From: Leisingera sp. SS27
GTDB lineage: Bacteria; Pseudomonadota; Alphaproteobacteria; Rhodobacterales; Rhodobacteraceae
NCBI RefSeq assembly: GCF_028368855.1
Contig: NZ_JAQNCY010000001.1
Coordinates: forward strand, 868,001 to 932,000
Length of the DNA stretch: 64,000 bases
Direction of reading: 5' to 3'
The stretch's first letter is position 1. The number at the start of each line of letters is the position of its first letter. Under the pieces are notes generated by a model, which worked only from the letters and a program-made list of their open reading frames with translations, was not told where the DNA came from and ran no database searches. This document shows positions 35,940 to 45,423 of the stretch, piece by piece. A program made the translations under genes and the position numbers.

Positions 35940-37220
35940 TCAGTGCAGCCTTTTGCGGATCCGCTGGATCCCCAGCCACACCAGCCCGATCACCGGCAGG
36001 GTCACGGCGGCAATCAGAACCTTCTTGGTCAGCCCGTAGCGTTCGGCCAGCGGTAGCAGGAAATCGGAGACCAAGGATATCGCGTAGTAGCTGACCGCCA
36101 CCACCGACAGGCCTTCGACCGTGTGCTGCAGACGCAGCGCGATATCGGCGCGGCGGTCCATACTGGCAAGCAGCGCCTGGTTCTGGGCGGAGCGCTCCAC
36201 ATCCACCCGGGTCCTGAGCAGTTCCCCTGCCCTGCGTGCCCGGCTGGCCAGCGTATCCAGCCGCTTCTCGGTGGAATTCACCGTGCGCATCGCAGGTTCA
36301 AACCGGCGCAGCATAAATTCGGCAAAAGTCTGAAAGCCCTCGTGCCGATCCTCCCGCAGCAGGCTGATGCGCTGACTGACCAGCGCGTCATAGGCGCCGG
36401 TGGCCCCGAAGCGGAAGGCAGACTGTGCCGCCATTGCCTCCAGCTCAGCCGAGACCGCCAGCAGCTGGGTCAGGATTTCCTCTGCGGGTTTGGAACCCCC
36501 AGTCATCTCCACCATCATCTCGCTGAGGCGGGTGTCGAGTTTGCCGATCACTGGCGTCAGCCCGCGGGCACGGGAGAAGCCCAGCATTGACATCGCCCGG
36601 TAGGTCTCGATCTCGCACAGGCGCTGCACGATACGGCCCACCCGCTGGGCGCCGGTATCCGTATTGGGAAAGATGGCAAAGCGCACATGGCCTGCCGGAT
36701 CAATCCGGAAATCACCGGCCACCACGGCGCTGTCGTCCAGCACCTGCGAAGCCGCGAGGCTTTCCGGTACGAGCCAGTCGTGCATGGTGGACTTCAGCAC
36801 CCCCGGCGCCACCCGCGGCACCACCCGGATCAGCGCCGAAGTGATCCGCTGACCCGGGGCATCTGCCAGCCAGTCAGCCGGGAAGACATCGAAATCCGCC
36901 GGATCAAAGGCACGTGCACTGACGCCATCGCGGTAGACGGTATAACTGACGAATTCAGTGTGCTGCTCCCACTTGATCATGTGGCGGCCGATCTGGGCGG
37001 TGTGATGGGTCGCGCCCGGCTGGGGGTGCGGCGCACCATGACGGTCCAGCAGCTGGATCAGGTGCTGCATGTCCAGCATCCGGTCGCGGTGCACGGCCTC
37101 CTGCGGCTGTTTCAGGGCCAAATAGACCACCGTGCAAGGGCTGGTCATGGTCGGGAACGGGCGGGCGTGCAGCTCATTGGTGAGCTGGTAACGCAGCGGG
37201 TGATCCTGGATCGGCGGCAT
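35940..37220 (-). CDS. DUF3422-family membrane protein
   Basis: A 426-aa protein of the uncharacterised DUF3422 family, recognised from HPLRYQLTNELHARPFP at the N-terminus and the long helical second half. Two membrane helices lie at the C-terminus (about 372-395 and 402-420), preceded by a predicted coiled-coil region (about 300-365), so most of the protein is cytoplasmic. Start taken at MPPIQDHP with GGAG seven bases upstream. Function unknown; the architecture (large soluble part plus two terminal helices) resembles some metal-channel-like proteins only superficially. Confidence 0.85.
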   Translation of the reverse strand: MPPIQDHPLRYQLTNELHARPFPTMTSPCTVVYLALKQPQEAVHRDRMLDMQHLIQLLDRHGAPHPQPGATHHTAQIGRHMIKWEQHTEFVSYTVYRDGVSARAFDPADFDVFPADWLADAPGQRITSALIRVVPRVAPGVLKSTMHDWLVPESLAASQVLDDSAVVAGDFRIDPAGHVRFAIFPNTDTGAQRVGRIVQRLCEIETYRAMSMLGFSRARGLTPVIGKLDTRLSEMMVEMTGGSKPAEEILTQLLAVSAELEAMAAQSAFRFGATGAYDALVSQRISLLREDRHEGFQTFAEFMLRRFEPAMRTVNSTEKRLDTLASRARRAGELLRTRVDVERSAQNQALLASMDRRADIALRLQHTVEGLSVVAVSYYAISLVSDFLLPLAERYGLTKKVLIAAVTLPVIGLVWLGIQRIRKRLH

Positions 37221-37330
37221 TCTTGGTCTCCGGGGCAATGCCGCGGACCATAGTGCGGTCAAGGAAATATGTACAGAAATGTTTTTTTTCAATACGTTAC
37301 CGGAATGCAACGGTATACCGACGCAGCAAA

Positions 37331-37385
37331 GGGGGCTCTGCCCCCGGCCTGCGGCCTCCCCCGGAGTATTTTAGGCAAGATGAAG
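37331..37385 (+). repeat. Recurrent GC-hairpin/AGATGAAG element, copy D
   Basis: Hairpins GGGGGC/GCCCCC (37331-37345) and GGCC/GGCC (37346-37356) are followed by CCCCCGG and the tail AGTATTT, six variable bases, AGATGAAG (ends 37385). It lies between the DUF3422 start and the pntB terminator. Confidence 0.7.
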
Positions 37386-37390
37386 ACCGC

Positions 37391-37423
37391 TAAAGAAAAA
37401 AGGCGCCCCGGGTGGAGCGCCTT
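37391..37423 (-). terminator. Intrinsic terminator after pntAB
   Basis: AAGGCGC (37400-37406) pairs with GCGCCTT (37417-37423), and on the minus strand a TTTTTCTTT tract follows. TTTT on the other side makes it potentially bidirectional. Confidence 0.85.
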
Positions 37424-37445
37424 TTCATTGGTTCAATGTGCCCGG

Positions 37446-38882
37446 TTACTGCACGAGGCCCAGCAGGGTATCGAGGCTTGCTTTCGCGTCGCCATAGAAC
37501 ATGCGGGTGTTTTCCTTAAAGAACAGGGGGTTCTCGATGCCGGAATACCCCGTGCCCTGGCCGCGTTTGGAGACGAAGACCTGTTTTGCCTTCCAGCACT
37601 CCAGCACCGGCATGCCGGCGATGGGCGAGTTGGGGTCCTCCTGGGCGGCCGGGTTCACGATGTCGTTGGAGCCGATCACGATCGCCACGTCGGTCTCGGG
37701 GAAGTCCTCGTTGATCTCGTCCATTTCCAGGACGATGTCGTAGGGCACCTTGGCTTCGGCCAGCAGCACGTTCATGTGGCCCGGCAGGCGGCCTGCGACC
37801 GGGTGAATCGCAAAACGCACGTCTTTGCCCTTGGCGCGCAGGCGGCGGGTCAGTTCGGCGACGTTCTGCTGCGCCTGCGCCACCGCCATGCCGTAGCCGG
37901 GGATGATGATGACGCTGTCCGCCTCGTCCAGCGCGGTGGCCACACCATCGGCGTCGATGGCGATCTGCTCGCCTTCCACTTCCATCGCGGGACCGGTGGT
38001 GCCGCCGAAGCCGCCCAGGATCACGCTGACGAAGGAGCGGTTCATCGCCTTGCACATGATGTAGCTGAGGATCGCACCGGAGGAGCCCACCAGCGCGCCG
38101 ACCACGATCAGGAGGTCATTGCCAAGCGAGAAGCCGATCGCCGCGGCGGCCCAGCCGGAGTAGCTGTTCAGCATCGAGACCACCACCGGCATGTCGGCGC
38201 CGCCGATACCCATGATCAGGTGGTAGCCGATGAACAGCGCCGCCAGGGTCATCAGGAACAGCGGCAGGAAGCCGCCGGAGCTGAAGTACCAGATCAGGCA
38301 GAGGAAGGAGAGGCCTGCGGCACCGGCGTTCAGCATGTGGCCGCCCGGCAGCTTGGTGGCAGCAGAGGTCACCTTGCCCGCCAGCTTGCCGAAGGCAATC
38401 ACGGAACCGGTGAAGGTGATGGCGCCGATGAAGATGCCGAGGAACAGCTCAACCCGCAGGAAAGAGATCTCCGCCGGGGTTTTCTTGGCGATCAGCTTGG
38501 CAAAGGTGCCGAGATCTTCGGTGCTGCCCGCAGCAACAGCCGCCGCCACATTGCCGATCTCGAAATGAGCAATAAAGCCCACAAAGACCGCCGCGAGGCC
38601 GACCAGCGAGTGCATCGCGGCCACCAGCTGCGGCATCTCGGTCATCTGGACCTTCTTGGCGACATAGGTGCCGATGATACCGCCGCCCGCGATCAGCAGG
38701 ATCGACAGCAGCCACAGGCCGGAGCCGGGGCCGATCAGGGTGGCAAAAACCGCCAACCCCATGCCGGCGATGCCGTACCAGACCGCGCGTTTGGCGCTTT
38801 CCTGGTTCGACAGGCCGCCAAGCGACAGGATGAAAAGAACAGCCGCAACGACATAGGCGGCGGTGGTGAAACCGTAATCCAT
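37446..38882 (-). CDS. pntB: NAD(P) transhydrogenase subunit beta
   Basis: Proton-translocating transhydrogenase beta subunit, 478 aa: an N-terminal membrane domain of about nine helices (residues 1-275) and the C-terminal NADP(H)-binding dIII domain (about 300-478) with [38 protein letters not shown] and [16 protein letters not shown]. It makes NADPH from NADH driven by the proton gradient. Located 15 bases after pntA. Confidence 0.97.
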   Translation of the reverse strand: MDYGFTTAAYVVAAVLFILSLGGLSNQESAKRAVWYGIAGMGLAVFATLIGPGSGLWLLSILLIAGGGIIGTYVAKKVQMTEMPQLVAAMHSLVGLAAVFVGFIAHFEIGNVAAAVAAGSTEDLGTFAKLIAKKTPAEISFLRVELFLGIFIGAITFTGSVIAFGKLAGKVTSAATKLPGGHMLNAGAAGLSFLCLIWYFSSGGFLPLFLMTLAALFIGYHLIMGIGGADMPVVVSMLNSYSGWAAAAIGFSLGNDLLIVVGALVGSSGAILSYIMCKAMNRSFVSVILGGFGGTTGPAMEVEGEQIAIDADGVATALDEADSVIIIPGYGMAVAQAQQNVAELTRRLRAKGKDVRFAIHPVAGRLPGHMNVLLAEAKVPYDIVLEMDEINEDFPETDVAIVIGSNDIVNPAAQEDPNSPIAGMPVLECWKAKQVFVSKRGQGTGYSGIENPLFFKENTRMFYGDAKASLDTLLGLVQ

Positions 38883-38897
38883 GAACTCGGCCCTTCT

Positions 38898-40469
38898 TTA
38901 AGATTTCTGGAACATGGCGAGCATGCGCCGGGTGACGAGGAAGCCGCCGAAGATGTTGATCCCGGCCATGAAAACGCTGAGCGCCGCCAGCAGGATCACC
39001 AGGAAGCTGCCTGATCCGATCTGCATCAGCGCGCCCAGGATGATGATCGAGGAGATCGCGTTGGTCACAGCCATCAGCGGCGTGTGCAGCGAGTGGGCCA
39101 CATTCCAGATCACCTGGAAGCCCACGAAACAGGCCAGCGCAAATACGATGAAATGCTGCATGAAGCTGACCGGCGCAAAGAGGCCCACCAGCAGCAAAAG
39201 CGCACCGCCGCCGGCCAGCATGGTGACCTGGCTTTTGGTCTGCGCCTTGAAGGCTTCGATTTCCTTGGCGCGCTTTTCTTCCGGTGTCAGTTCCGGCACG
39301 ACCTCCTTGGGCTTGGCCGCAATGGCCTGCACCTTGGGCGGCGGCGGCGGGAAGGTGATCTCACCCTCAAACGCCACGGTGGCGCCGCGGATCACGTCGT
39401 CCTCCATGTTGTGATTGACCTGACCGTCTTTCTCCGGCGTCAGATCCGTCATCATGTGGCGGATGTTGGTGGCATAAAGCGACGAGGACTGCGCCGCCAT
39501 GCGGGACGGGAAATCCGTATAGCCGATGATGGTGACACCGTTTTCGGTGACGATCTTCTCATCCGCCACGGTCAGCTTGCAGTTGCCGCCCTTCTCCGCC
39601 GCCAAATCCACGATGACCGAGCCCGGCTTCATCGCCGCAACCATATCTTCGGTCCACAGCTCCGGCGCTTCGCGGTTGGGGATCAGCGCGGTGGTGATGA
39701 CGATGTCCATCTCCGGCGCCAGCTCGCGGAATTTGGCCAGCTGCGCCTCGCGGAATTCCGGCGAGGAAACCGAGGCATAACCGCCGGTGGCAGCGCCGTC
39801 CTGCTGCTCTTCCTCGAAGTCCAGATAGACGAACTCGGCCCCCATCGACTCGACCTGTTCCGCCACTTCGGGGCGCACGTCAAAGGCATAGGTCACTGCG
39901 CCCAGGGAGGTCGAGGTGCCGATGGCCGCCAGACCGGCAACACCGGCGCCGACCACCAGAACCTTGGCGGGCGGCACCTTGCCCGCAGCTGTGATCTGGC
40001 CGGTGAAGAAGCGGCCGAAGTTGTTGCCCGCCTCGATCACAGCCCGGTAGCCCGCGATATTGGCCATCGAGCTGAGCGCATCCATTTTCTGCGCCCGCGA
40101 AATACGCGGCACCATTTCCATGGCGATCACATTGGCGCCCTTGGATTTGGCCAGTTCCATGCCTTCTTCGTTCCCTGCCGGGTTGAAGAAAGAGATCAGC
40201 GTCTTGCCCTTGGTCAGCCGCTTCAGTTCGGTTGCGTCCGGCTGGCGCACCTTGGCGACGATGTCGCAGGCCTTCCACAGCGCCGCCGGGGTCTTGATGA
40301 TCTCAACCCCCGCCGCCTCATAGGCCGCATCGGAAAAGCCCGCAGCAGCCCCCGCCCCGGCCTCAATCGCGCAATCGTAGCCCAATTTCTGCAGCTGCTT
40401 GGCTGAATCCGGTGTCATCGCAACCCGGTTTTCACCCGCAAATGTTTCCTTTGGTGTACCTATTTTCAC
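38898..40469 (-). CDS. pntA: NAD(P) transhydrogenase subunit alpha, GTG start
   Basis: Alpha subunit of 523 aa: NAD(H)-binding dI domain (alanine dehydrogenase-like; [20 protein letters not shown] at the N-terminus, [22 protein letters not shown] as the Rossmann motif) and four C-terminal membrane helices. The start is taken as GTG at 40469, because the family begins MKIGTPKET; an in-frame TTG at 40559 would add 30 unrelated residues. The ribosome-binding site is weak (GGAA, 8 bases). An unusual array of TTGCGCAA and TTGCCGCA boxes lies upstream. Confidence 0.95.
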   Translation of the reverse strand: MKIGTPKETFAGENRVAMTPDSAKQLQKLGYDCAIEAGAGAAAGFSDAAYEAAGVEIIKTPAALWKACDIVAKVRQPDATELKRLTKGKTLISFFNPAGNEEGMELAKSKGANVIAMEMVPRISRAQKMDALSSMANIAGYRAVIEAGNNFGRFFTGQITAAGKVPPAKVLVVGAGVAGLAAIGTSTSLGAVTYAFDVRPEVAEQVESMGAEFVYLDFEEEQQDGAATGGYASVSSPEFREAQLAKFRELAPEMDIVITTALIPNREAPELWTEDMVAAMKPGSVIVDLAAEKGGNCKLTVADEKIVTENGVTIIGYTDFPSRMAAQSSSLYATNIRHMMTDLTPEKDGQVNHNMEDDVIRGATVAFEGEITFPPPPPKVQAIAAKPKEVVPELTPEEKRAKEIEAFKAQTKSQVTMLAGGGALLLLVGLFAPVSFMQHFIVFALACFVGFQVIWNVAHSLHTPLMAVTNAISSIIILGALMQIGSGSFLVILLAALSVFMAGINIFGGFLVTRRMLAMFQKS

Positions 40470-40538
40470 CTTCTTGGTTCCCCTCGTCTTGCCCGCGCCA
40501 GCAACGCCCGGGTTCGGATCACAATAATTCTCTCTACA

Positions 40539-40601
40539 TTGCGCAACTTTATTGCGCAAGGATTTTGCCGCATTGCCGCAAAGTCATGCCGCATTGCCGC
40601 A
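40539..40601. repeat. Array of TTGCGCAA and TTGCCGCA boxes upstream of pntA
   Basis: Two perfect palindromes TTGCGCAA start at 40539 and 40552 (13 bases apart), followed by TTGCCGCA at 40565 and 40573, TGCCGCA at 40587 and TTGCCGCA at 40594. The first pair resembles paired operators of short-chain-acyl-CoA regulators; the following direct repeats are unexplained. The array fills the gap between the methyltransferase stop and pntA. Confidence 0.65.
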
Positions 40602-40607
40602 TTGACA

Positions 40608-41060
40608 TCACATCCAGCGGCGCACCTTCTGCTCGTACCGGGCCCAGTCCGCCCGGAATTCACGCCGCATCCGGCTTTCCTCAGGAATGACGAACCGCTT
40701 CTCGAGCAGCCACAGGAAGACCGGTATCAGCGGCAGCGACAGGACCGCATCAAACCACAGGATGAGGCCCGCCAGGATCAGAACGTCGCCCAGATAGATC
40801 GGGTTGCGGCTGCGGCTGAAGATCCCCGATTGCACCAGGCGGCTGGGCGTCCGGTGCGGGATCACAGTGGTTTTCTGGCGCCGCATTTCGGTGATTGCCA
40901 GCAGCGCCAGCAGGATGCCGCCCCCCACCAGAATGCCCGCCAGAAATTCAGCCCAGGCCCCGCCAAAGGAGAGGCCGAATGAGAAACGATCCGCCTGCAG
41001 CCAGGCCGCCGCGACAAAGACAGCCAGCCAGACCGGCGGCACATCCAGCCACCGTGTCAT
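40608..41060 (-). CDS. Membrane-bound isoprenylcysteine/phospholipid methyltransferase-like protein
   Basis: A 150-aa membrane protein with about four hydrophobic helices and the family signature LVQSGIFSRSRNPIYLGDVLILAGLIL plus the late EKRFVIPEESRMRREF segment, matching the ICMT/PEMT-type SAM-dependent methyltransferase fold. In bacteria such proteins have diverse or unknown substrates. It lies upstream of pntA on the same strand with 138 bases between; co-transcription is possible. Confidence 0.85.
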   Translation of the reverse strand: MTRWLDVPPVWLAVFVAAAWLQADRFSFGLSFGGAWAEFLAGILVGGGILLALLAITEMRRQKTTVIPHRTPSRLVQSGIFSRSRNPIYLGDVLILAGLILWFDAVLSLPLIPVFLWLLEKRFVIPEESRMRREFRADWARYEQKVRRWM

Positions 41061-41411
41061 GCCCAGCTCCCTTGAAGGTATTTGTCTGAAATATCACCCA
41101 TCGCGGGCAACCTTCCTTTATCCGGCCTGCGCGTCCAGCCCGCTTTGGCCGGGATTGAAAGAAAAGGACAATTTGCCCCACATGCCACGAAAACGGCGAA
41201 TCCCTTCCCGCATGCGGCATGATCCTGCATAGTTTCGTCCGGATGCCTATGTATTTCTTTGTGTACAATGCGGCGGCCAAACCGGCGCGGTCCCACTGGC
41301 TGCCGCTGAACCGCGCGTTTCACCAACCCAAGAGCGCCGTGACGGCACGGCGGCCTTGCCACAGAGCAGCGCCCGGATAGGCTGACCGATAAAACAGGGA
41401 GGCCGTAAAAC
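41061..41411. other. 351-base intergenic region
   Basis: Between the divergent methyltransferase and SDR genes. No gene is supported. A degenerate relative of the AGATGAAG element tail is at 41082-41095 on the minus strand (GATATTTCAG then divergence). Nothing else was recognised, and no clear promoter was identified. Confidence 0.5.
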
Positions 41412-42164
41412 ATGGCATTGCAAGGCAAACACGCGCTGGTCACCGGCGGAGGAACAGGGATCGGGCTGGCCATTGCTTGGGCCTTGGCGGCGGAGGGCGC
41501 ACAGGTCACCATCACTGGCCGCAGGCAGGAGGTGCTGGAGGACGCCGCAACCGAAGGGTTGCATGCCCTTGCAATGGATGTGCGCGACGAAGCGGATGTT
41601 ACGGCCAAGGTCGAGGCAGCCGTGGAAGCCCGCGGCCCCGTCCAGATCTGCGTTGCCAATGCCGGCATCGCCGAAGGCGCGGCGCTGCACAAGACCTCGA
41701 TGGAATTCTGGCGCGACATGATGGCCACCAATCTGGATGGCGCTTTCCTGACCATCCGGGAGTGTTTCAAGTCGATGCGGCAGACCGGTTGGGGCCGGGT
41801 CATCACCGTGTCGTCCATTGCAGGCCTTCGAGGCCTCAAGGGCGGTGCCTGCTACACCGCCAGCAAACACGGGCTGGTCGGACTGACCCGCGCGCTGAGC
41901 GAGGATTACCTGGGCACGCCTTTCACCTTCAATGCGCTGTGTCCCGGTTACGTGGACACGCCGATTGTCGAGCGCAACATCACCTCGATCGCTCAGCGCG
42001 CCGGGTTGAATGCGGTTGAAGCCTTGGATGTGATGGTCAACGCCAACCGCCACAAGCGGCTGATCGAGCCGGAAGAAGTGGCGGCGGCGGCGCTGTGGCT
42101 GTGCGGGCCGGGATCCGGGTCGGTCAACGGCCAGTGCATCGAAATCGCCGGAGGGCAGATGTGA
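41412..42164 (+). CDS. Short-chain dehydrogenase/reductase
   Basis: Classical SDR of 250 aa: cofactor motif TGGGTGIG (residues 11-18), NAG in CVANAG, catalytic Ser and YxxxK in ISSIAGLRGLKGGACYTASKHG. The GRR after the second beta strand suggests NADP(H), but this is weak. The C-terminus VNGQCIEIAGGQM is normal. The stop overlaps the start of the MmcQ-like gene. It begins a cluster of tryptophan catabolism genes; whether it acts in that pathway or on 3-hydroxyacyl compounds is unknown. Confidence 0.88.
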   Translation: MALQGKHALVTGGGTGIGLAIAWALAAEGAQVTITGRRQEVLEDAATEGLHALAMDVRDEADVTAKVEAAVEARGPVQICVANAGIAEGAALHKTSMEFWRDMMATNLDGAFLTIRECFKSMRQTGWGRVITVSSIAGLRGLKGGACYTASKHGLVGLTRALSEDYLGTPFTFNALCPGYVDTPIVERNITSIAQRAGLNAVEALDVMVNANRHKRLIEPEEVAAAALWLCGPGSGSVNGQCIEIAGGQM

Positions 42165-42541
42165 TGGACCGCAAGGCATTCAATGAGTTCTGCGCCACTT
42201 TCCCGGCGGCGGAGCATGTGGTGCAGTGGGGCAATTCCGACGTCTGGAAGGCGGGCGGCAAGCTGTTTGCCGTCTGCGGCTGGGCTGATGGCAAGGACGC
42301 CTTCACCTTCAAGGCTGGCGACATCGCCTATGAGGTGCTGCAGGAGCGCCCCGGTGTCCGTCCGGCGCCCTATCTGGCGTCGCGGGGGATGAAATGGCTG
42401 CAGCAGTATGATGAAAACGGGCTGACCGATACGGAGCTGAAGGAGCAGATCACCCTGTCCTATCAAATGGTCACTGCGAAGCTGTCGAAGAAGAAGCGCG
42501 CCGAGTTCGGGATACCGGACCCGCAGCCGGCGGGCGGCTAG
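42164..42541 (+). CDS. MmcQ/YjbR-family protein
   Basis: A 125-aa protein of the MmcQ/YjbR family: MDRKAFNEFCATFPAAEHV, then WGNSDVWKAGGKLFAVCGW and FKAGDIAYEVL, ending with SYQMVTAKLSKKKRAEF. The fold is CyaY-like with possible DNA-binding, but the function is not established. The ATG overlaps the SDR stop (TGATG). Confidence 0.85.
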   Translation: MDRKAFNEFCATFPAAEHVVQWGNSDVWKAGGKLFAVCGWADGKDAFTFKAGDIAYEVLQERPGVRPAPYLASRGMKWLQQYDENGLTDTELKEQITLSYQMVTAKLSKKKRAEFGIPDPQPAGG

Positions 42542-42544
42542 GCA

Positions 42545-42594
42545 CTGGACAGAACGTCCAGGATAGGATAGCAAACCGGAAAAGCTTCAAGCTT
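42545..42594. promoter_or_regulatory. Inverted repeats upstream of kynU
   Basis: A small hairpin CTGGAC/GTCCAG (42545-42561) is followed by two AAGCTT hexamers one base apart (42582-42594), just before kynU. This could be a regulator site or an end for the MmcQ-like message; no T-tract supports a terminator. Confidence 0.3.
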
Positions 42595-42622
42595 AAAATA
42601 CCCACCAGACGCGAGGCCCTTC

Positions 42623-43816
42623 ATGACCGATTTTGCCGCAACCAAGGCGATGTTCGACCTGCCCGACGGGGTGATCTATCTGGATGGCAACTCGCTCGGC
42701 CCCCTGCCCCGCGCTGCCAAGGACCGGGTCGCGGCGATGATGCAGGACGAATGGGGCCAGATGCTGATCACCGGCTGGAACAAGGCCGGCTGGATGGACA
42801 AGCCCAAGGCGCTGGGAGACCGGGTCGGGCGGCTGATCGGGGCGGAGCCGGGCCATGTGGTGATGGGCGACACGCTGTCGATCAAGGTCTATCAGGCGGT
42901 TGCCTCGGCGCTGGAGCTGAACCCGGGGCGCAAGGTGGTGCTGTCGGACAACGGCAACTTCCCCACCGATCTGTACATGGCCAGCGGGCTGCTGAAATCG
43001 CTGGGGCCGGAGTATGAACTGCGCGTCGTGGACCCGGAAGCGGTTGAGGACGCCATCACCGATGAGATCGCAGTGCTGATGATCACCGAGGTGGATTACC
43101 GCACGGGGCGCAAGCACGACATGAAGGCGCTGACCGAAAAGGCCCATGCCCACGGCGTGCTGACGGTCTGGGATCTGGCGCACTCCGCCGGCGCCATTCC
43201 GGTCGATCTGGCGGGGTGCAAGGCGGATTTTGCAGTGGGCTGCACCTACAAGTACCTGAATGGCGGCCCCGGCGCGCCCGCCTTTATCTATGTGTCGCCG
43301 CGCCACGCAGAGACCGTCCGCCCAGCCCTGTCGGGCTGGCTGGGGCATGAGGCCCCCTTTGCCTTCGACCTCGACTACCGGCCCGGCAGCGGCATCGACC
43401 GGATGCGCGTCGGCACCCCGCCGATCCTGCAGCTGACCGCGCTGGAGGCGGCGATGAATATCTGGGACATGGCGGAGATGGACGCGGTGCGCGCCAAATC
43501 AATTGAACTCTGCAACCTGTTCATTGCCCTGGTTGAGGAAAGCTGCCCGCAGCTGGAGCTGGCCTCGCCCCGCGACCCCGCCTTCCGCGGCAGCCAGGTG
43601 TCGTTCAAGTTCGACGAAGGCTATGCCGCCATGCAGGCGCTGATCGCCCGCGGCGTGATCGGCGATTTCCGGGCGCCGGATATCATGCGGTTCGGTTTCA
43701 CCCCGCTGTATATCGACGAGGGCGACGTGCGCGCAGCGGCTGAGATCATTGCCGATGTCATGACCAACGCCCTGTGGGACCGGCCGGAATACATGGTCCG
43801 CCACGCCGTCACCTGA
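42623..43816 (+). CDS. kynU: Kynureninase
   Basis: PLP enzyme of 397 aa that cleaves kynurenine to anthranilate and alanine. PLP lysine is Lys210 in VGCTYKYLNGGPGAPAF, with Asp184 in WDLAHSAGA contacting the pyridine nitrogen; YLDGNSLGPLP (19-29) is the typical N-terminus. Full length. It precedes kynA; together they convert tryptophan toward anthranilate (kynurenine formamidase is not in this window). Confidence 0.95.
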   Translation: MTDFAATKAMFDLPDGVIYLDGNSLGPLPRAAKDRVAAMMQDEWGQMLITGWNKAGWMDKPKALGDRVGRLIGAEPGHVVMGDTLSIKVYQAVASALELNPGRKVVLSDNGNFPTDLYMASGLLKSLGPEYELRVVDPEAVEDAITDEIAVLMITEVDYRTGRKHDMKALTEKAHAHGVLTVWDLAHSAGAIPVDLAGCKADFAVGCTYKYLNGGPGAPAFIYVSPRHAETVRPALSGWLGHEAPFAFDLDYRPGSGIDRMRVGTPPILQLTALEAAMNIWDMAEMDAVRAKSIELCNLFIALVEESCPQLELASPRDPAFRGSQVSFKFDEGYAAMQALIARGVIGDFRAPDIMRFGFTPLYIDEGDVRAAAEIIADVMTNALWDRPEYMVRHAVT

Positions 43817-43963
43817 TGCGCCTCATCCGCGCATACCACATTCCGCTCTGCCGCCCGGCGGGCTGGGTCGCGCTGTGGCGCCGCCTGGCCCAATGCGGCA
43901 CCCTGAACCGGAGGACGCATTCCTTTCCCTGACATATACTGACTTTAGGAAAAGGAACGACTC

Positions 43964-44799
43964 CGATGAGCAAACCCTATGATCCCGCCGAAGACGGCGC
44001 CCAGATGTCCTTTGACGGGCGCATGTCCTATGGCGACTACCTGTCGCTCGACATGCTGCTGAACGCGCAGAAGACATGGACCGACACCCATGATGAAATG
44101 CTATTCATCATCCAGCATCAGACCTCTGAACTGTGGATGCGGCTGGCTATTCATGAACTCAGCGCCGCCCGCGACCGGCTTCTGGGCGGCGAGGCACGGC
44201 AGGCGTTCAAGATGCTGGCGCGGGTGGCGCGCATTTTTGAGCAGCTGAATTCCGCCTGGGACGTGCTGCGCACGATGACGCCCTCGGACTACACCGCCTT
44301 CCGGGATGAGCTGGGCCAAAGCTCCGGCTTTCAGTCACACCAGTACCGGCAGATCGAATTCATGCTCGGCAACCGCAACAAGGCGATGCTGCGGCCGCAC
44401 GCCCACCGCGCGGACATTCTGGCGCTGCTGGAAGCAGAACTGGAACAGCCGTCGCTCTATGATGTGGCACTGAAAGCGCTGGCGCAGAGCTTTGAACTGC
44501 CGGATGAGGTGGTGAACCGGGATGTGTCGGAGGCCTATCAGCCGCATGAGGCGGTGCAGGCCGCCTGGACCGAGGTCTACCGCGATACCGAAACCCACTG
44601 GGAGCTGTATGAGCTGGCCGAGAAGCTGGTGGATTTCGAGGACTATTTCCGCCGCTGGCGTTTCAACCATGTCACCACGGTGGAGCGCGTCATCGGCTTC
44701 AAGCGCGGCACCGGCGGAACCGGCGGTGTCAGCTATCTGAAACGGATGCTGGAGGTGGAACTGTTCCCCGAGCTTTGGCACCTGCGCACCGAACTCTGA
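43964..44799 (+). CDS. kynA: Tryptophan 2,3-dioxygenase
   Basis: Heme enzyme of 277 aa opening the indole ring of tryptophan. Conserved residues: His51 in [11 protein letters not shown] (substrate side), [16 protein letters not shown] (121-136), proximal heme ligand His235 in [20 protein letters not shown]. The reading frame starts at the ATG near 43966 with AGGAAAAGG upstream; a -10-like TATACT at 43935-43940 suggests a promoter of its own in the 148-base gap after kynU. Length is normal. Confidence 0.95.
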
Positions 44800-44807
44800 G
44801 ACAGTTA

Positions 44808-44828
44808 CGGGCCGGCCTGTCCGGCCCG
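44808..44828. terminator. Convergent hairpin between kynA and the TetR gene
   Basis: CGGGCCGG (44808-44815) pairs perfectly with CCGGCCCG (44821-44828) around CCTGT, in the 31-base gap between two convergent stops. No T-tract, so efficiency is uncertain. Confidence 0.55.
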
Positions 44829-44830
44829 CA

Positions 44831-45406
44831 TCACCGCGGCGTCAGCCCGGCCCCGGCAAGGACCGCCAGCTGGCGCACCCCGGCCTGATAAGCCGCGTAG
44901 TCCACGGCAGTCTGCTTGATCCCTTTCAAGGAGGCGCAGAGGGTGCGGGCAATCACAGGGGCATCGCCACTCAGAACCGCCCGCCCGGCCGCAGCCTGCC
45001 GCTGCAGCCACTCCGCATAGATCCCGCTCAGGGCGGCCTCGCCTGCTTCGATTTCCGCACCGGCCACGTGTTTGGTGACTTCGAACAGCTCCATCCCGTG
45101 CGGGGAGGCCATCATCTGCTCAATCGCTTCACCGCCCTGGGCCGCAAAGGCCGCCTGCAATTGGTCCGGAAGCGGCCCCGGCCCTGCAAGCGCTGCACGC
45201 ACGCCGGATGCGGCGTTGCCGTAATAGGCAGTCACCAAAGCCCGGAAAATCGCATCCTTGTTTTTGAAATGCAGATACAGCGCAGGCCGCGACATGCCGG
45301 CGCCTTTAGCGATGTCGTCCATCGAGGTTTTGCGGAATCCATAAGTTGAAAACGCCATCCAGGCGGCCTCAAGGATTGCCTGCTGTTTCGGATCAATGCC
45401 TGCCAT
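44831..45406 (-). CDS. TetR/AcrR-family regulator of the molybdenum hydroxylase genes
   Basis: A 191-aa TetR-type repressor: N-terminal helix-turn-helix at about residues 25-45 (TSMDDIAKGAGMSRPALYLHFKNKD), and a variable ligand domain. The ATG at 45406 has GGAAAG six bases upstream; an ATG at 45412 is possible. It is divergent from the [2Fe-2S] subunit gene at 45506, and the gap holds three inverted repeats containing TGTCA, so it most likely represses both directions until a substrate is present. The ligand is unknown. Confidence 0.9.
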   Translation of the reverse strand: MAGIDPKQQAILEAAWMAFSTYGFRKTSMDDIAKGAGMSRPALYLHFKNKDAIFRALVTAYYGNAASGVRAALAGPGPLPDQLQAAFAAQGGEAIEQMMASPHGMELFEVTKHVAGAEIEAGEAALSGIYAEWLQRQAAAGRAVLSGDAPVIARTLCASLKGIKQTAVDYAAYQAGVRQLAVLAGAGLTPR

Positions 45407-45423
45407 GTTCATCTTTCCGCTTC

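Noticed and set aside
37281..37290. Run of eight T upstream of the DUF3422 gene as a terminator
   Set aside because: No GC hairpin precedes it on the plus strand and it lies upstream of a minus-strand start; more likely promoter-region AT content.
38898..40559. Extending pntA to the TTG at 40559
   Set aside because: The extra 30 residues do not resemble the family N-terminus, and the extension runs into the repeat array; the GTG at 40469 gives the expected KIGTPKET start.
41057..42179. Two overlapping minus-strand frames across the SDR gene and the 41061-41411 gap
   Set aside because: They are antisense to a complete SDR with all motifs; no similarity and no start signal.
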